DNA of 64,000 nt. Source: Balaenoptera acutorostrata (lineage: Eukaryota; Chordata; Mammalia; Artiodactyla; Balaenopteridae). The stretch spans positions 31,222,011 through 31,286,010 of the forward strand of contig NC_080082.1 of assembly GCF_949987535.1 (NCBI RefSeq), read 5' to 3'. The translations under genes were made by a program, and so were the position numbers. Shown in pieces: positions 49,594 to 60,860 of the stretch (its first letter is position 1; every line of letters starts with the position of its first letter). The notes beneath the pieces are model-generated. The model ran no database searches. It saw only the letters and a program-made list of their open reading frames with translations, and was not told where the DNA came from.

Positions 49594-50076
49594 CAGATGG
49601 TCCCCATCTTAACGATTTTTCAACTTTACAATGGTGTGAAAGCAACATGCATTCAGTCAAAACCATACTTCGAATTTTGAATTTCATCCTATCTCAGGCT
49701 AGCGACATGCAGAACAATACTCTCTTGTGATTTGGGGCAGAGGGAGCTCCAAGTCAGCCACGTGATCAGAAGGGTGGAGAACTAATACACTTACAACCAT
49801 TCTGTACCCATACAACCATTCTCATTTTCACTTTCAGTACAATATTCAATAAGTTACATGAGATATTCAACACTCTATTACAATATACTTTGTGTCTGAT
49901 GATTTTGCTCAGCTGTAGGCTAATGTAAGTGTTCTGAGCAGGTTTAAGGCAGGCTAGGCTAAGCTATGATGTTCGGTAGGTTAGGTGTATTAAATGCAGC
50001 AGCTGTGACTTATGATATTTTCAACTTACAATGGGCTTATTGGGAGATAACCCCATTGTAAGTCATGGAAGATCTA
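49594..50076 (+). mobile_element. Tigger-derived non-autonomous DNA element (MER6-like)
   Basis: About 480 bp whose ends are inverted relative to each other (cagatggtccccatctt start; gtaagtcatggaagatcta end), flanked by TA dinucleotides as expected for pogo/Tigger elements. The interior (gaagtacg-like, caggctaggctaagctatga, ggttaggtgtattaaatgca) matches a familiar mammalian Tigger MITE. It has no transposase. It is inserted in an old L1. Confidence 0.85.
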
Positions 50077-51434
50077 TATAAGAAAACAGAATCCAAATCC
50101 AGCGGCACATTAAAAGGATAACTTTCCATGACCAAGTAGAACTTATTCCATGAGTACAAGGATAGTTCAATATGCAGAAGTCTATACTTAAAATTCATCA
50201 TATTCATAGATGAAAACAAACAAACAACAGATATATAAGTCACCAGAATTACACAAATGTATGTGACAAAATATATCCTTTTGCGGTAAAAACCTCAATA
50301 AGATAGCAATGGGTGGCTAGTTCCTTAACATGATACAATACAGATCTATCTCAATCCCAAAGCCAGCATATTTTAATAGGGAAACATTAGAAACAGTCCC
50401 AAAGTTAAGACAATGCCCTTTATCACAACAATGACTCACTTAAACAAATGTAAAGACATATTATGTTCTTGGGAAATAAGACGAAACATCATGGAAATGC
50501 CGGTTCTCCCTAAATCACCTATAAATTTGACACAACACAAATACCAACAGGATTGATTTTTTAGGTGAGTGGGGCAGGTCACTAGACAAGCTGATTCTAT
50601 AATTCACATAGAAATATAAACAAGCAAGCACAGACATGGAATTTTTTTTTAACTATACAAAGAGCTCCTACACAACAATAAGATAAAGATCAATTATCAC
50701 ATAGAAAAATGGGCAAAAGTTATAAAGACAGAACACATAAAATGAAATGAGTTTGTAAACATATAAAAAGATGTTCAAACCTACTTATGTAAGAGAAATA
50801 CAAAGCCATAATAGATATTTTTCACCTATCAGATCACAAAAAAATCAAGCACTTTGATAAAATATGGTGTTAGTAAGAGTGCAGCAAAATGGCACATTCA
50901 TATTCTCTGTAGAAGACTATTTGGCAATTCCTATCAAAATTACAAATACATAAACCCTTTGAACTTATAAGAATTCCACAATTCCACTCTTAGGAATGTA
51001 TACTAAAATTCCTACTTGCAGAGGTCGCAAATTGAGCGAGGATATTTACTGTAATACTGTTTATAAGAGCAAAAGATCAGAATAACCTAAATATCCATCA
51101 ATAAGTTTCTGGTTTAATAAATTATGAAAAGTCCAAGTAATAAATACTATATAGCCACTAAAAGTAACATGAGTATGCACTGATAGAGAACTATCTGATA
51201 TATTTTTAAGGGAAAGAAAGGAATAGGCTATAATTTGTGTAAAAAATACAAACACACACATGTACGTATACGTACATATAATATTTCTGGAAGGAAAGTC
51301 AAGACTGACTTTTCTGGGCAGAGAACTACATGGCTGGGATGAGGACTGGGAGAGACGTAAAGGAAGTGGAAGGCACACACTATGGTTCACCTACACTAAT
51401 AGTCCTGCACTTACATAAAAACTTGCAAAAGTTC

Positions 51435-51550
51435 ACCTAAGAAATATTTACTGAGCAGTTACTGTATACAAAGCACTGACCTGGGCACTTGGGGTATATC
51501 AGTAAATGAAACAAAGACCTAGGCCCAGGGGAGCTTTCCTTCCAGGGGAG
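51435..51550 (-). mobile_element. L2 LINE 3' tail
   Basis: Reverse complement of the L2 tail: atttactgagcagttactgt, actgacctgggcacttgggg and tcagtaaatgaaacaaagac. Confidence 0.65.
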
Positions 51551-51886
51551 TTGTAAATGTTCATCACTGATTACTAAAAAAGGGAACATTTTAAATTCCA
51601 TTAGACTTTAATCCACTAGACTCCGGTCTTCAAGGGCAGGGTCCCTTTTTCTGTTTCATCCACATTTAGAGCCCCAGTGACTGGCATATAAAAAGCATCC
51701 AATGAACATCTATACTAAATTGCCTGCTTAAAAACAAAATGTTCTTTCACTTCACACCATTCACGGTCCTTACTATGCTAGATGGCAGGAAAAGAAAATG
51801 TTAATTATGGGGGGGGAACAAATGCAAATTAAATCAAATAATGTAATAAAGTGTGACACTGCTAAATTAGGACAGTTCTCAATATT
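51551..51886. other. FTO intron 3, weak L2-like tail
   Basis: 51600-51715 (gtcttcaagggcagggtccc, gagccccagtgactggcata) resembles a plus-strand L2 or MIR tail. A G8 run lies near 51810. Confidence 0.45.
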
Positions 51887-51900
51887 AAAGAAATCTAGAG

Positions 51901-52210
51901 GGCTTCCCTGGTGGCGCAGTGGTAAAGAATCTGCCTGCCAATGCAGGGGACACGGGTTCGAGCCCTGGTCTGGGAAGATCCCACATGCCGCGGAGCAACT
52001 AGGCCCGCGAGCCACAACTACTGAGCCTGCGCGTCTGGAGCCTGTGCTCCCAACAAGAGAGGCCGCGATAGTGAGAGAGGCCCGCGCACCGCGATGAAGA
52101 GTGGCCCATGAAGAGTGGCCCCCGCTTGCCGCAACTAGAGAAAGCCCTCGCACAGAAACGAAGACCCAACACAGCCAAAATAAATAAATAAATAAATTAA
52201 AAAAAAAAAA
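51901..52210 (+). mobile_element. CHR-type SINE
   Basis: Intact box A and box B, with a tail of (AAAT)n then poly-A. It is flanked by a perfect 14-bp duplication aaagaaatctagag (51887-51900 and 52211-52224). It carries an exact internal 14-bp tandem duplication atgaagagtggccc (52094-52107 and 52108-52121). Confidence 0.95.
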
Positions 52211-52224
52211 AAAGAAATCTAGAG

Positions 52225-52690
52225 AAGAGACAGGTTCAATGAGGATTAGAATGGGTAGAGCAGAATTCTTGGAGAAGATCAAACTTGAAAGACAAGTACG
52301 GTTTAGACTCACAGAGGGCAGAGTACAAAAGATGTAAGGTTTTATGCCATCAAAATGGACAATGAAGCATGTTTTACTTCGGCTGCATCATGTGCATGCC
52401 ACATACACAATCCAAAAGTATGTGCTCCCAGATGGCACATGTTCACATACAGAGCCCCTAAATTCTGAACATCTTACTCTCCAGTAACTGTGCACCAGGG
52501 TCAGAGGCAGTAAGAGAAAGGAAAAAGAAACTCCCCTTTATAACTATCTGTTCCCATTACTTTGCACAGGTATGGTGAAAAAAAATCAGACCAGAAATCC
52601 AAGTTCATGGTCTCTTCAAAGAAGGAATGCTACCAGAACCTTTACGGACACATGCAACTGTGGAGATCTTCAATTCTCTAAGTTTGAATC
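52225..52690. other. FTO intron 3, no recognised element
   Basis: No exon or named repeat is seen. Confidence 0.4.
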
Positions 52691-52700
52691 TAAAATCTGG

Positions 52701-52952
52701 GACTTCCCTGGTGGCACAGTGGTTAAGAATCTGCCTGCTAATGCAAGGGACACGGGTTCAAGCTCTGGTCCGGGAAGATCCCACATGCCATGCAGCAACT
52801 AAACCTGTGCGCCACAACTACTGAGCCTGCACTCTAGAGCCTGTGCTCCACAACAAGAGAAGCCACCGCAATGAGAAGTCTGCGTACCACAATGAAGACC
52901 CAATGCAGCCAAAAATAAATAAATAAAATAAATAAATTTATTCAATAAAATA
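52701..52952 (+). mobile_element. CHR-type SINE with internal deletion
   Basis: It starts gacttccctggtggcacagt. The body lacks the usual segment between the gatgaagag-type text and gacccaa, so the copy is about 250 bp. Box B reads ggttcaagctc, two changes from the sibling copies. Only a short duplication (aaatctg) is seen at its borders. Confidence 0.88.
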
Positions 52953-52959
52953 AAATCAA

Positions 52960-53770
52960 ATCTGATACTGCCATAGAACAGAATCTTACCTTTTGTCATA
53001 TGCGTTATTTCTGATACATATTTTCTCAAATACTCTTTAGTTAAGAGCAATTTTTGGCTAGATTTCTTTAAAGTCATAGAATTAAAAAGTCCAAAGCCAT
53101 TTTCTAGGTTAATCCCAAAAACATTTTAAAGAGAGTCCTCTGGAACAGGAGTGACAAATACCTTATATATCAGAGGACACAACAAATTCACTGGTTGTGG
53201 CTTTTCTGAGGACTGGTGTAGAATCACTCTGAAATTTTCTGTAGGTTCAGCAGGAAAGAGTGGGATGACTGATTACTGATGTCTGTCACAGGCACTTGAA
53301 GGGAGCTAGCAGCATCAGAACTAGATATTTGCTGTCCACGCCTGATGACATTTTCCAGGAAGTTCCTGTACATAATATATAGTTATACATAATACACAGT
53401 TACACCTGGAAATACCAGAATTTGCAAAACTAGATCCTATGGACCAGAAAAGAGCTCACGAAGATATATAGCTTGACCTTCACTATATTTTCTGAACAAA
53501 TCTGAAGTTAGTTGCCCACTGATACAAGTGCTTTGTGTAAAAATACCAGTTTCCAGCTACTCTTGAATTATAAGCTCAAATATCACTGGGGCAGTCATAA
53601 GCGGCTGTAGGTAAGAAGTAGCTGCCCGTTTTAGACAAGGCACTAGTGGCAGTCCCCAGTCAGCCACTTGACTCCTTTGCAGTACCTGCCTAGCCCCTAC
53701 AGGCATTCAAGTCCATGAACCTTGCTCTAGCCTACAGGCAAATCAGGCCTATCCCCTGCTTTTATAAAGT
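52960..53770. other. FTO intron 3, no recognised element
   Basis: No named repeat or exon. A short imperfect duplication of a tataca/acacagtta motif lies near 53380-53405. Confidence 0.4.
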
Positions 53771-53774
53771 TTAA

Positions 53775-53945
53775 CAGGAACAGAGTCAGGACCATTCATT
53801 TGCATACTGTCCACAGCTGCTTTCACACATAACAAAAAGGTTGAGCAGCTAAGACACAGACCATAAGGCCCATCAAGCTGAAAATCTTTACTATCTGGTC
53901 CTTTACACAGAAAACATTTGCCAACTGCTGCTCTAGAGTCTTGTT
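53775..53945 (-). mobile_element. hAT-Charlie type non-autonomous DNA element
   Basis: Reverse complement of the family seen at 19755: ccacagctgctttcacacat, ggttgagcagctaagacaca, gaccataaggcccatcaagc and ctatctggtcctttacacag, ending gccaactgctgc. Confidence 0.75.
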
Positions 53946-54040
53946 ATCTGTGATTTGATAGAGATGCCTACAGCACATATTAGTGAGGAAGCCGAGGCTA
54001 AATAAAGTAATAATGATGCAACGTGACTAACACATACTAA

Positions 54041-54556
54041 TGTTGAAACCGAGCGGGGCCGTATGGGGCTCCCAGGCATGGAGGCCTTTTTGTCCCCCAT
54101 TTCTTATAGGCAAGACTCCAGCCTCCATGACCTTCTCTGAGTTCCAAAGGGCAGATGCAAACAGTTGCAAATCAAGGGAGGAGTAGCCGGGAAACCACCT
54201 GAGGCAAGACTAAAGGGACCAGAGAAGCTCATCAAGATTAGGAGACCACTGTAGACCCTGCACACACCCTAATCTCGTCAGCACCCCCACCCTTTTGAAA
54301 CTCTGCAGAAGAAAGAAGAATGCAAGACTGTTACTGCCTTGATCCTTATTGCATACCCCTGACCACGAGCCCCAACTATAAGACCTCTCCCTGTTCCCCA
54401 AGGAGGGGGCACACTTCTTGAGGAGCTAGCCTGCTGTGTTCCCCCCTTTGCCTGGCAGAGAATAAGCCACCCTTTCTTTCCCCTCCAAAACTGTCTCCGT
54501 ATCTCATTTCGGCATTGGTGTACAGGGAGCCAAGACTTTGGCAGCAATGTCATGTG
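54041..54556 (+). mobile_element. Solitary LTR of an endogenous retrovirus (class I-like)
   Basis: About 515 bp starting TGTTGAAACC. It has LTR-like composition, an agaataagccaccc polyadenylation-type region, and a U5-like end (ctgtctccgtatctcatttc, ggcattggtgtacagggagc). A candidate 5-bp duplication actaa flanks it (54036-54040, 54557-54561), but the 3' end does not finish in CA, so the right boundary is uncertain. No internal retroviral genes accompany it, which is consistent with a recombined solo LTR. Confidence 0.7.
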
Positions 54557-54853
54557 ACTAATACCAGCATACAACATAATAGAGCAATTTAATGCTAAAT
54601 TATTTGATAAGATCAATTTAGCAAAAGAATATTGATATGAGAACTCAATATTTATATGTGTGATACCCCAAGGCTTGCAGGCTGCTTCATTCTAGAGGGT
54701 CCTAATGATAACAGATGTAGCAAGTAGCCCAAGAAAAAAGAATAGAGACATTTTAAGACGACTTTTCATATGTCCCTCTCTGGTCAAATCAACGACAACT
54801 TAACTTTAAAAACAAATGATTTTTAAACTACAAAGACAATGATTTTCAGGTAG

Positions 54854-55169
54854 GTTTTTTTGTTTGTTTTTTTTTTAGTTTTACACTTTATTTATTTATT
54901 TATTTTTGGCTGTGTTGGGGCTTCATTTCTGTGCAAGGGCTTTCTCTACTTGCGGCGAGCAGGGGCCACTCTTCATCGCAGTGCGCGGGCCTCTCACTGT
55001 CGCGGCCTCTCCTGTTGCGGAGCACAGGCTCCAGATGCGCAGGCTCAGTAGTTGTGGCTCACGGGCCCAGCTGCTCCGTGGCATGTGGGATCCCCCCAGA
55101 CCAGGGCTCGAACCCGTGTCCCCTGCATTGGCAGGCAGATTCTCAACCACTGCGCCACCAGGGAAGCCC
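54854..55169 (-). mobile_element. CHR-type SINE (the only copy in FTO sense)
   Basis: Reverse complement of the CHR SINE: the T-rich tail lies at 54860-54906, and box B (gggctcgaacc on this strand) and box A (ccactgcgcca) are near 55110-55158. It is flanked by the 9-bp duplication ttcaggtag (54845-54853 and 55170-55178). It is the only SINE of this type with the same orientation as FTO. Confidence 0.93.
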
Positions 55170-55179
55170 TTCAGGTAGT

Positions 55180-56315
55180 TTTAATGCCACCAAGTATGGA
55201 CGTTCTAAAAAGGGATCATCTTTATAGGCTAACAGACTGGCTGACTACTTTCCCCTCTAAATCTCATCCTCACACTCTTCTCAATATGGCACCAATAAAG
55301 TCTTGAACAACAAACAGAGACAGTAATTGCAATCAGTGTTGCCTGATGTCTCCCATAAATCCAGCACCTTTGCAATGTGCTCATTAAAATAATGTTTTGT
55401 TGAAAGTTTGTTTCCTCCGTCAGCTGGCTAGGGAGGAGGGAAGCTGTACGTCTGATAAATTTTTTCTTGCATAAATACAGTGCTGCTCACTTTCTCAATA
55501 AAATCAACTTGTAATTACCTATAGCAACTGCAACTGATTACTGTTCCCCTATGTTATTTTGGAAACAAGCAGAGGCAATTGGCTCCTACTTGCCTTTGAA
55601 CTTCAGTAACATTGAAACGATTTTAAGTATCTCAATGTGTTTGGTGCATTCCCAGCTCCCACTAACCAAACTACTAAAGAAGTGAAAGATGTGACAAAAT
55701 ACAAAAGAAGACTAAGTTTAAACGTCGAGTTTAAAATGTCCAAAACTGCCCCCGCCAAGTTAACCAGTTTGATTTATTTATACTAACTAGTTTTTGAGAA
55801 AAAATTAATTCCATTTAATAAAAGATAAATGCCATCAAATATTTTGTTTTCCATTCACAAAGCTGTATGCAAACAGTGTCGCACAGAAAACAAAGATAGA
55901 AGCCTGAGCACAAAAGAAGAGATGACAGTTCTAATCAAGTAAAATATATCACTTGAAATTTTCTACCACATTTAACAGCATATACCATTAATAATGTATA
56001 CCAATAATTTCCCTGATATGTAAATATATATTCATCATCACCACACATTAAAAAATAGCCCTATTTCCTATTCCTTATTCCCTTAGCCAAGTGCTAAAAT
56101 TCTAAGACTCTGGACCTGGCAACTATTTTCTGTTTCCTTAACCCTATACCTAGAGGGGCTTAAATAGCAGGTCCCTTCCTATCCATGTCACAGATATTGC
56201 GGCAGGAGAAACCCAGAAGTTGCAGAGGGTCGGCTGGTGTACGGAGCCTAAGGATGCTTTCTCTGTCCAGCACTGATCCGTGACATTCCAGCGCCTGGGA
56301 CAAGAAATCATTTTT
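55180..56315. other. FTO intron 3, repeat-free block
   Basis: About 1.1 kb with no recognisable repeat. The even composition and lack of insertions make 55330-55680 a possible conserved non-coding element, but nothing in the sequence alone proves it. Confidence 0.4.
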
Positions 56316-56330
56316 AAAAATGGAGACAGA

Positions 56331-56633
56331 GGGGCTTCCCTGGTAGCGCAGTGGCTGAGAATCTGCCTGCTAATGCAGGGGACACGGGTTCAAGCCCTGG
56401 TCTGGGAGGATCTCACATGCCGCGGAGCAACTAGGCCCGTGAGCCACAATTGCTGAGCCTGCGCGTCTGGAGCCTGTGCTCCACAACAAGAGAGGCCACG
56501 ATAATGAGAGGCCCGCACACCGCGATGAAGAGTGGCCCCCACTTGCCCCAACTAGAGAAAGCCCTCACACAGAAACGAAGCCCCAACACAGCCAAAAATA
56601 AATAAATAAATAAATAAATAAAAATTAAAAAAA
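56331..56633 (+). mobile_element. CHR-type SINE
   Basis: Box A has one change (tagcgcagtgg) and box B reads ggttcaagccc. The tail is (AAAT)n then poly-A. It is flanked by a perfect 15-bp duplication aaaaatggagacaga (56316-56330 and 56634-56648). Confidence 0.94.
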
Positions 56634-56639
56634 AAAAAT

Positions 56640-56840
56640 GGAGACAGAAAGTGAATGGGGAAGGTATGAGGTTGGGAAGACACATTCTAGAAGGGAAACG
56701 GTATGGCGGGTGTTTAGGAACATAACTGATTCTGAAGGACATGGATTTGCAAGTGAAGAGGCTGGAGAGGTGGCAAGAGGCCAGGACACGGCAGGTTTTG
56801 TGAATCATGGTAAGCAAGCTAGACTTATACTGAGGGCAGT
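56640..56840 (-). mobile_element. Possible L2 fragment
   Basis: Text such as gtgaagaggctggagaggtg, gccaggacacggcaggtttt and gcaagctagacttatactga resembles reverse-complement L2. The plus-strand 122-aa frame across it (56638-57006) starts in SINE flank and shows no domain. Confidence 0.5.
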
Positions 56841-58525
56841 GGCAGACACTGATAATGACTTTTTCATAGGGTCAGATCTGTTTTTCAGAATGATCCCCCG
56901 GGAAGGTAGATGCTTCTGTGCGCAGACTTTGGATAATTGTCCTGGAGAGGTTTCCAAAGTCATGGCAAATGGCCTAAGCCAGAGAACATTTGGGAAACAC
57001 TCCTGAAGGATTCTATCCCTTAGAAAGAAGGGTGGGTCAGGAAGAAGCCTTCCTGAAAGAGCTCTACCATTTAAAAACGCTTTCCTTCATTGGCTGTGAG
57101 GAACAAGCAGTCAAGCTGACTGCTAACACAGAGCATATTACTCAGCCACGGAGGAATGAATGGTCTGAAGAAATGGAGAATTCAGAAGTTGGAAGAAAAA
57201 AAAAAAACCCCTAATCAGTCTCAGCTCAGAATCTATAACAAGAAGCTGCTCTAACATGTCTCGAAACAAGCAATCAGGACAAACATAGTCCCCTGACACA
57301 GATAAATTATAAAATTAATTATAAGTTTTCCAGGATTTCAGGAGAAATATTGAAAACTCTTTACTGAAAAATCTGAAGCCTTTCAACATGATGTCTGTCT
57401 CTGTCAGCTTTCAGATAAAGCATTTGAAAAAAAAAGTTTTTTTAAGATATAAATATTCACATACATAGGAGAACCTCATTATATCATGTTTCATGGACTT
57501 GGGGGAATAAAGGGAAAGTGAGAAAAGGAGAGAAAAACTGCTCTGGGGGCTCTTGGCTAAAGCTTTAAGACCACGACATTATTTGAAATAAAATATGAAA
57601 TGAGGAGAGGAAGCAGAAAGACTTCTCAAATAATACATTCCCCGAACCAAAGCTTCGAACAATAGAGGTTGCAGTTCTGTGGGCAACCTCAGGAAAGTAC
57701 AGAGAGAGTCATGGCGCCTTAGAGGAAACCCTGATGTTGTAAACAGCATAGAAGGCCAGAATCAAGCTGGATTAATCAAAAAAGAATAATGGTTTGTTAA
57801 CCCAGCTTCAGGCAAAGCTTTATCCAGGCTTCAAAATACATGTCCAAGACCCAGTTTCTCTCCTTCCCAAAGCTCCTGAAAAAGAGAGTGGCCACAAAAG
57901 CTGGAGGTGGTCATTTGGGGACCACGAGAAGTTTGTTTCCCTCAAGAAAAGAAAGCTACAGCTCAAAAAGAGCCAAAATATGAAGGGGAAGAAGTCTGAA
58001 ACTGACCACACATTACTATCAAAATAAGGCCCACTTGAAGCCAGTGAGACTTAGTATTAAATAAAAGAATTCCTTATCTTTTTAAATTAAGCTTGTTTAG
58101 GTCAAGTATCTGCTATCTGCAATCAAAAGAATCCTAATACTAAACAGAGATCATAGTTGCAGAAATCAGAAGAGTTATTGGACAGTGGCCACAATGTAGT
58201 TGAACAGCACAAACTACTCAAGAAAAGATACCTACTGATTTTGGGCAAAAAAATACTTACTGATTTTGCATTATACGCACATACAAAAAAGGATCAAGAC
58301 ACAAACCATGCCTTCAAAGAGCTTACAATTCTAATTCAAATATGTGTAAAACTAATGCATGGCTTTAGAAGTCAAGACAATGGTTACTGTTGGGGAAAAG
58401 AATATGCTGGAAGGGAGCATTTCTGGGGTACTAATGTTTTCTTTATTGATCTGGGAGCTAGTGACACATATATGTTCGGTCTGTGACAATTCACCAAGCT
58501 ACATGTTTATGTTTGTAATATTTCA
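56841..58525. other. FTO intron 3, no recognised element
   Basis: No named repeat. Frames at 57794-58027 and 58157-58486 (77 and 109 aa) have no recognisable motif and lack splice context. Confidence 0.4.
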
Positions 58526-58529
58526 ATAA

Positions 58530-59330
58530 TTTAAAAAAGAAAAACCTCAATAGACCAGTTGGAAGATAAAGTTAAGAAAACCTCTGAGGGTATATTAGAA
58601 AAATACAAAAAGATTAAAAATAAGAGAATAAGTAAGAAAATTAGAGGAAACAGTCCAGAAGGTTCGAGAACCAAACCATATGGATTCTAGAGAGAAGAGA
58701 AAACTGGAGAGAAACAAACCATTAATACAGTGATTCAAGAAAATATCTCACATTGAAGGACATGAGTTTCCAGATGGAAAGGACCTACCAAATGCCACTA
58801 TAATGGATGAAAAAATTATCACTGCAAACTTATAAAACATTAGGAAAAAAATCCAACCAAAAAAGTCACATAAAGGATAAACAAAAAAATCAGAGCTCTC
58901 AACATGAACACTGGAAGATAAAAGACACTGGTACAATGCCCTCAAAATTCTGAAGGAAAATTATTTCCTGTCAAGATTTCCATACCTAAAGTATCTACAC
59001 ATGTTAATGTAGAATAAAGATAATTTAAGACATTCAAGGTCTCAAAAATTTACCTTCTAAGCACCCTTTCTCAAGAAACCATTAGAGGATATGCTCCACC
59101 AAAATAAAGAAACAAATCAGGAAAGCGATGGATATGGGATGCAGGAATCTGAAAACTCCAACAGAGGAGACTGGATTATGATGAAGGGATAACACCAGAA
59201 GGAACACCTGGGCTGGTCTTTTCTGATGAGCCACATCAAACTTCACATCCCACTTCTAAAATTGTAGACTTTAAATATGTGCAGTTTATCGTATGTAAAT
59301 TATACCCCAATAAAGTTATGGAGAGAGGGA
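58530..59330 (+). mobile_element. HAL1/L1-group LINE remnant
   Basis: ORF1-like text (aggaaacagtccagaaggtt, tcaagatttccatacctaaa) leads to an L1-group 3' end (gtaaattataccccaataaa, gttatggagagagggaaaaa). It has no open frame and is antisense to FTO. Confidence 0.6.
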
Positions 59331-59625
59331 AAAAAAGTTCAGGCATTCTTATTGGCCTAGCCTTCTCTTGACAATTAGGAGATGTCACTGCTAGGCTTCT
59401 TTTCTCACGGGCACTGGACACTGCCACTCTTTTCTGGTGAAAAGATATGGGACTTGATATAACCATCTCTCATCACCTCTGCTTCTTCTAACCTGGTCCA
59501 CCATCTCTAGTCTGGATTACCCAATGGCCTCTTGCAGCTCCCCTGCTTCTACTGCTGCCTCCTTTCTGCTCCAAACTGCAACGGTTCTCCATCTCACTCC
59601 AAGTATAAGCCCAGTATTTGTATTA

Positions 59626-60460
59626 CAGTAGCCTCTCCTTATCTGCGGTTTCACTTTCTGTGGTTTCAGTTACCCGCAGTCAACTGCAGTCTGAAAATAT
59701 TAAATGGAAAGTTACAGAAATAAACAATTCATAAGTTTTTTAAGTTGCGCGCCGTTCCGAGCGGCATGATGAAATCGTGCACCATCTGGCTCTGTCCTGC
59801 CTGGAAAGTCACTCACCCCTTTGTCCAGTGTAGCCTGCTTAGCAGCCCTCTAGTTGTCAGATCAACTGTCACAGTATCAAAGTGCCTGCATTCCAGTAAC
59901 CCTTATTTTACTTAGCAATGGCCCCGAAGCATAAGAGTAGCGATGCTGGCCATTCCAACATGCCAAAGAGAAGCTGTAAAGTTCTTCCTTTACGTGAAAA
60001 GGTGAAAGTTCCCGACTTAGTATGGAAAGAAAAAGAACTGTACGCTGAGGTTGCTAACATCTATGGTAAGAACAAATCTTCTATCTGTGAAATTGTGAAG
60101 AAGGAAAAAGAAATTCGCACTAGTTTTGCTGTTGCACCGCAAACTGCAAAAGTTACGGCGACAGTGCGTGATAAATGTTTAGTTCAGACAGGCAAGGTAT
60201 TAAATTTGTACAATACGAAATTTTGAGACAGAGACCACAGTCACAGAATTTTTATTACAGTATATTGTTATAACTGTTCTATTTTATTATTAGTTACTGT
60301 TGTTAATCCCTTACTGTGCCTAATTTATAAATTCAACTTCATCATGGGTATGTATGCATAGGAGAAAACATAGTCTACATGGGGTTCAGTACTATCCGCG
60401 GTTTCAGGCATCCACTGGGGGTCTTGGAACGCATCCCCTGTGGATAAGGGGGGACTACTG
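59626..60460 (+). mobile_element. Tigger (pogo-type) DNA transposon, internally deleted
   Basis: An 835-bp element with inverted terminal repeats: cagtagcctctccttatctg at the left end, and the right end complement cagtagtccccccttatcca. TA target-site duplications flank it (59624-59625 and 60461-60462). Autonomous relatives are about 2.5-3 kb, so most of the transposase gene has been deleted. It is inserted in an L2. Confidence 0.92.
59918..60226 (+). pseudogene. Tigger transposase N-terminal remnant
   Basis: A 102-codon open frame starting MAPKHKSSDAGHSNMPKRSC, followed by a basic helix-turn-helix-like stretch (ELYAEVANIYGKNKSSICEI) typical of the CENP-B/pogo DNA-binding domain. The DDE catalytic domain is missing: the frame ends at QTGKVLNLYNTKF after the internal deletion. 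In intact Tigger elements this protein binds the terminal repeats and excises the element. Here it is a fossil, and its open frame is probably chance survival. No promoter or splice context suggests host use. Confidence 0.88.
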
Positions 60461-60860
60461 TACAATATTAGAAGGCCCTATCTTTCGCCACGCCCCGCCC
60501 CTAGTCTTGCCTATCTGTCTTCACTTCCGTTACTTTTCTTTTTCTCTGCCTCTATTCTATTCACACTTGTTGCTTCTGAAACATCCCAAAGTCATGTTCC
60601 ATCTCTGAGCCTTCAATATTCACTCACTCACTCCTTCCAGTCTTTGCTCCAATGTTACCCAACTAAAGGAATCTTGACTTTCCCATTTAAAACTGTAAAC
60701 CTGCGCCTCACCCTTGTTATACAAGCTTACTTGTTTCTTTCCTGTCTCGCTTTGCTAAAACATAAGCTCCATGAGGGCAGGGATTTTTGTTCATTGCTGC
60801 ATGCTCAGCATCTAGAAGAGTGCTTGGCAAACAGTAGATGCTTACTGTTAACTGAATAAG

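Larger units (their letters stand above)
49150..51400 (+). mobile_element. Ancient L1 ORF2/3' region, split by a MITE
   Basis: Old L1 text appears in two pieces, before 49500 (attctatcaaaaaattaaga, aattgttcaagagcacagaa) and after 50080 (ggcacattaaaaggataact, gtatactaaaattcctactt and the 3' region to about 51400). Order is consistent with one broken element antisense to FTO. All frames are destroyed. A Tigger-type MITE and a CA/CG-rich tract lie between the pieces. Confidence 0.7.
59480..60860 (+). mobile_element. L2 LINE 3' end, split by a Tigger transposon
   Basis: The left piece 59480-59625 (ctaacctggtccaccatctc, gcagctcccctgcttctact, catctcactccaagtataag) continues after the Tigger at 60463-60860 (ttccagtctttgctccaatg, cataagctccatgagggcag, gtgcttggcaaacagtagat), in correct L2 order. 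Confidence 0.85.

Noticed and set aside
58157..58486. 109-aa plus-strand frame
   Set aside because: No domain recognisable, and the sequence around it looks non-coding.
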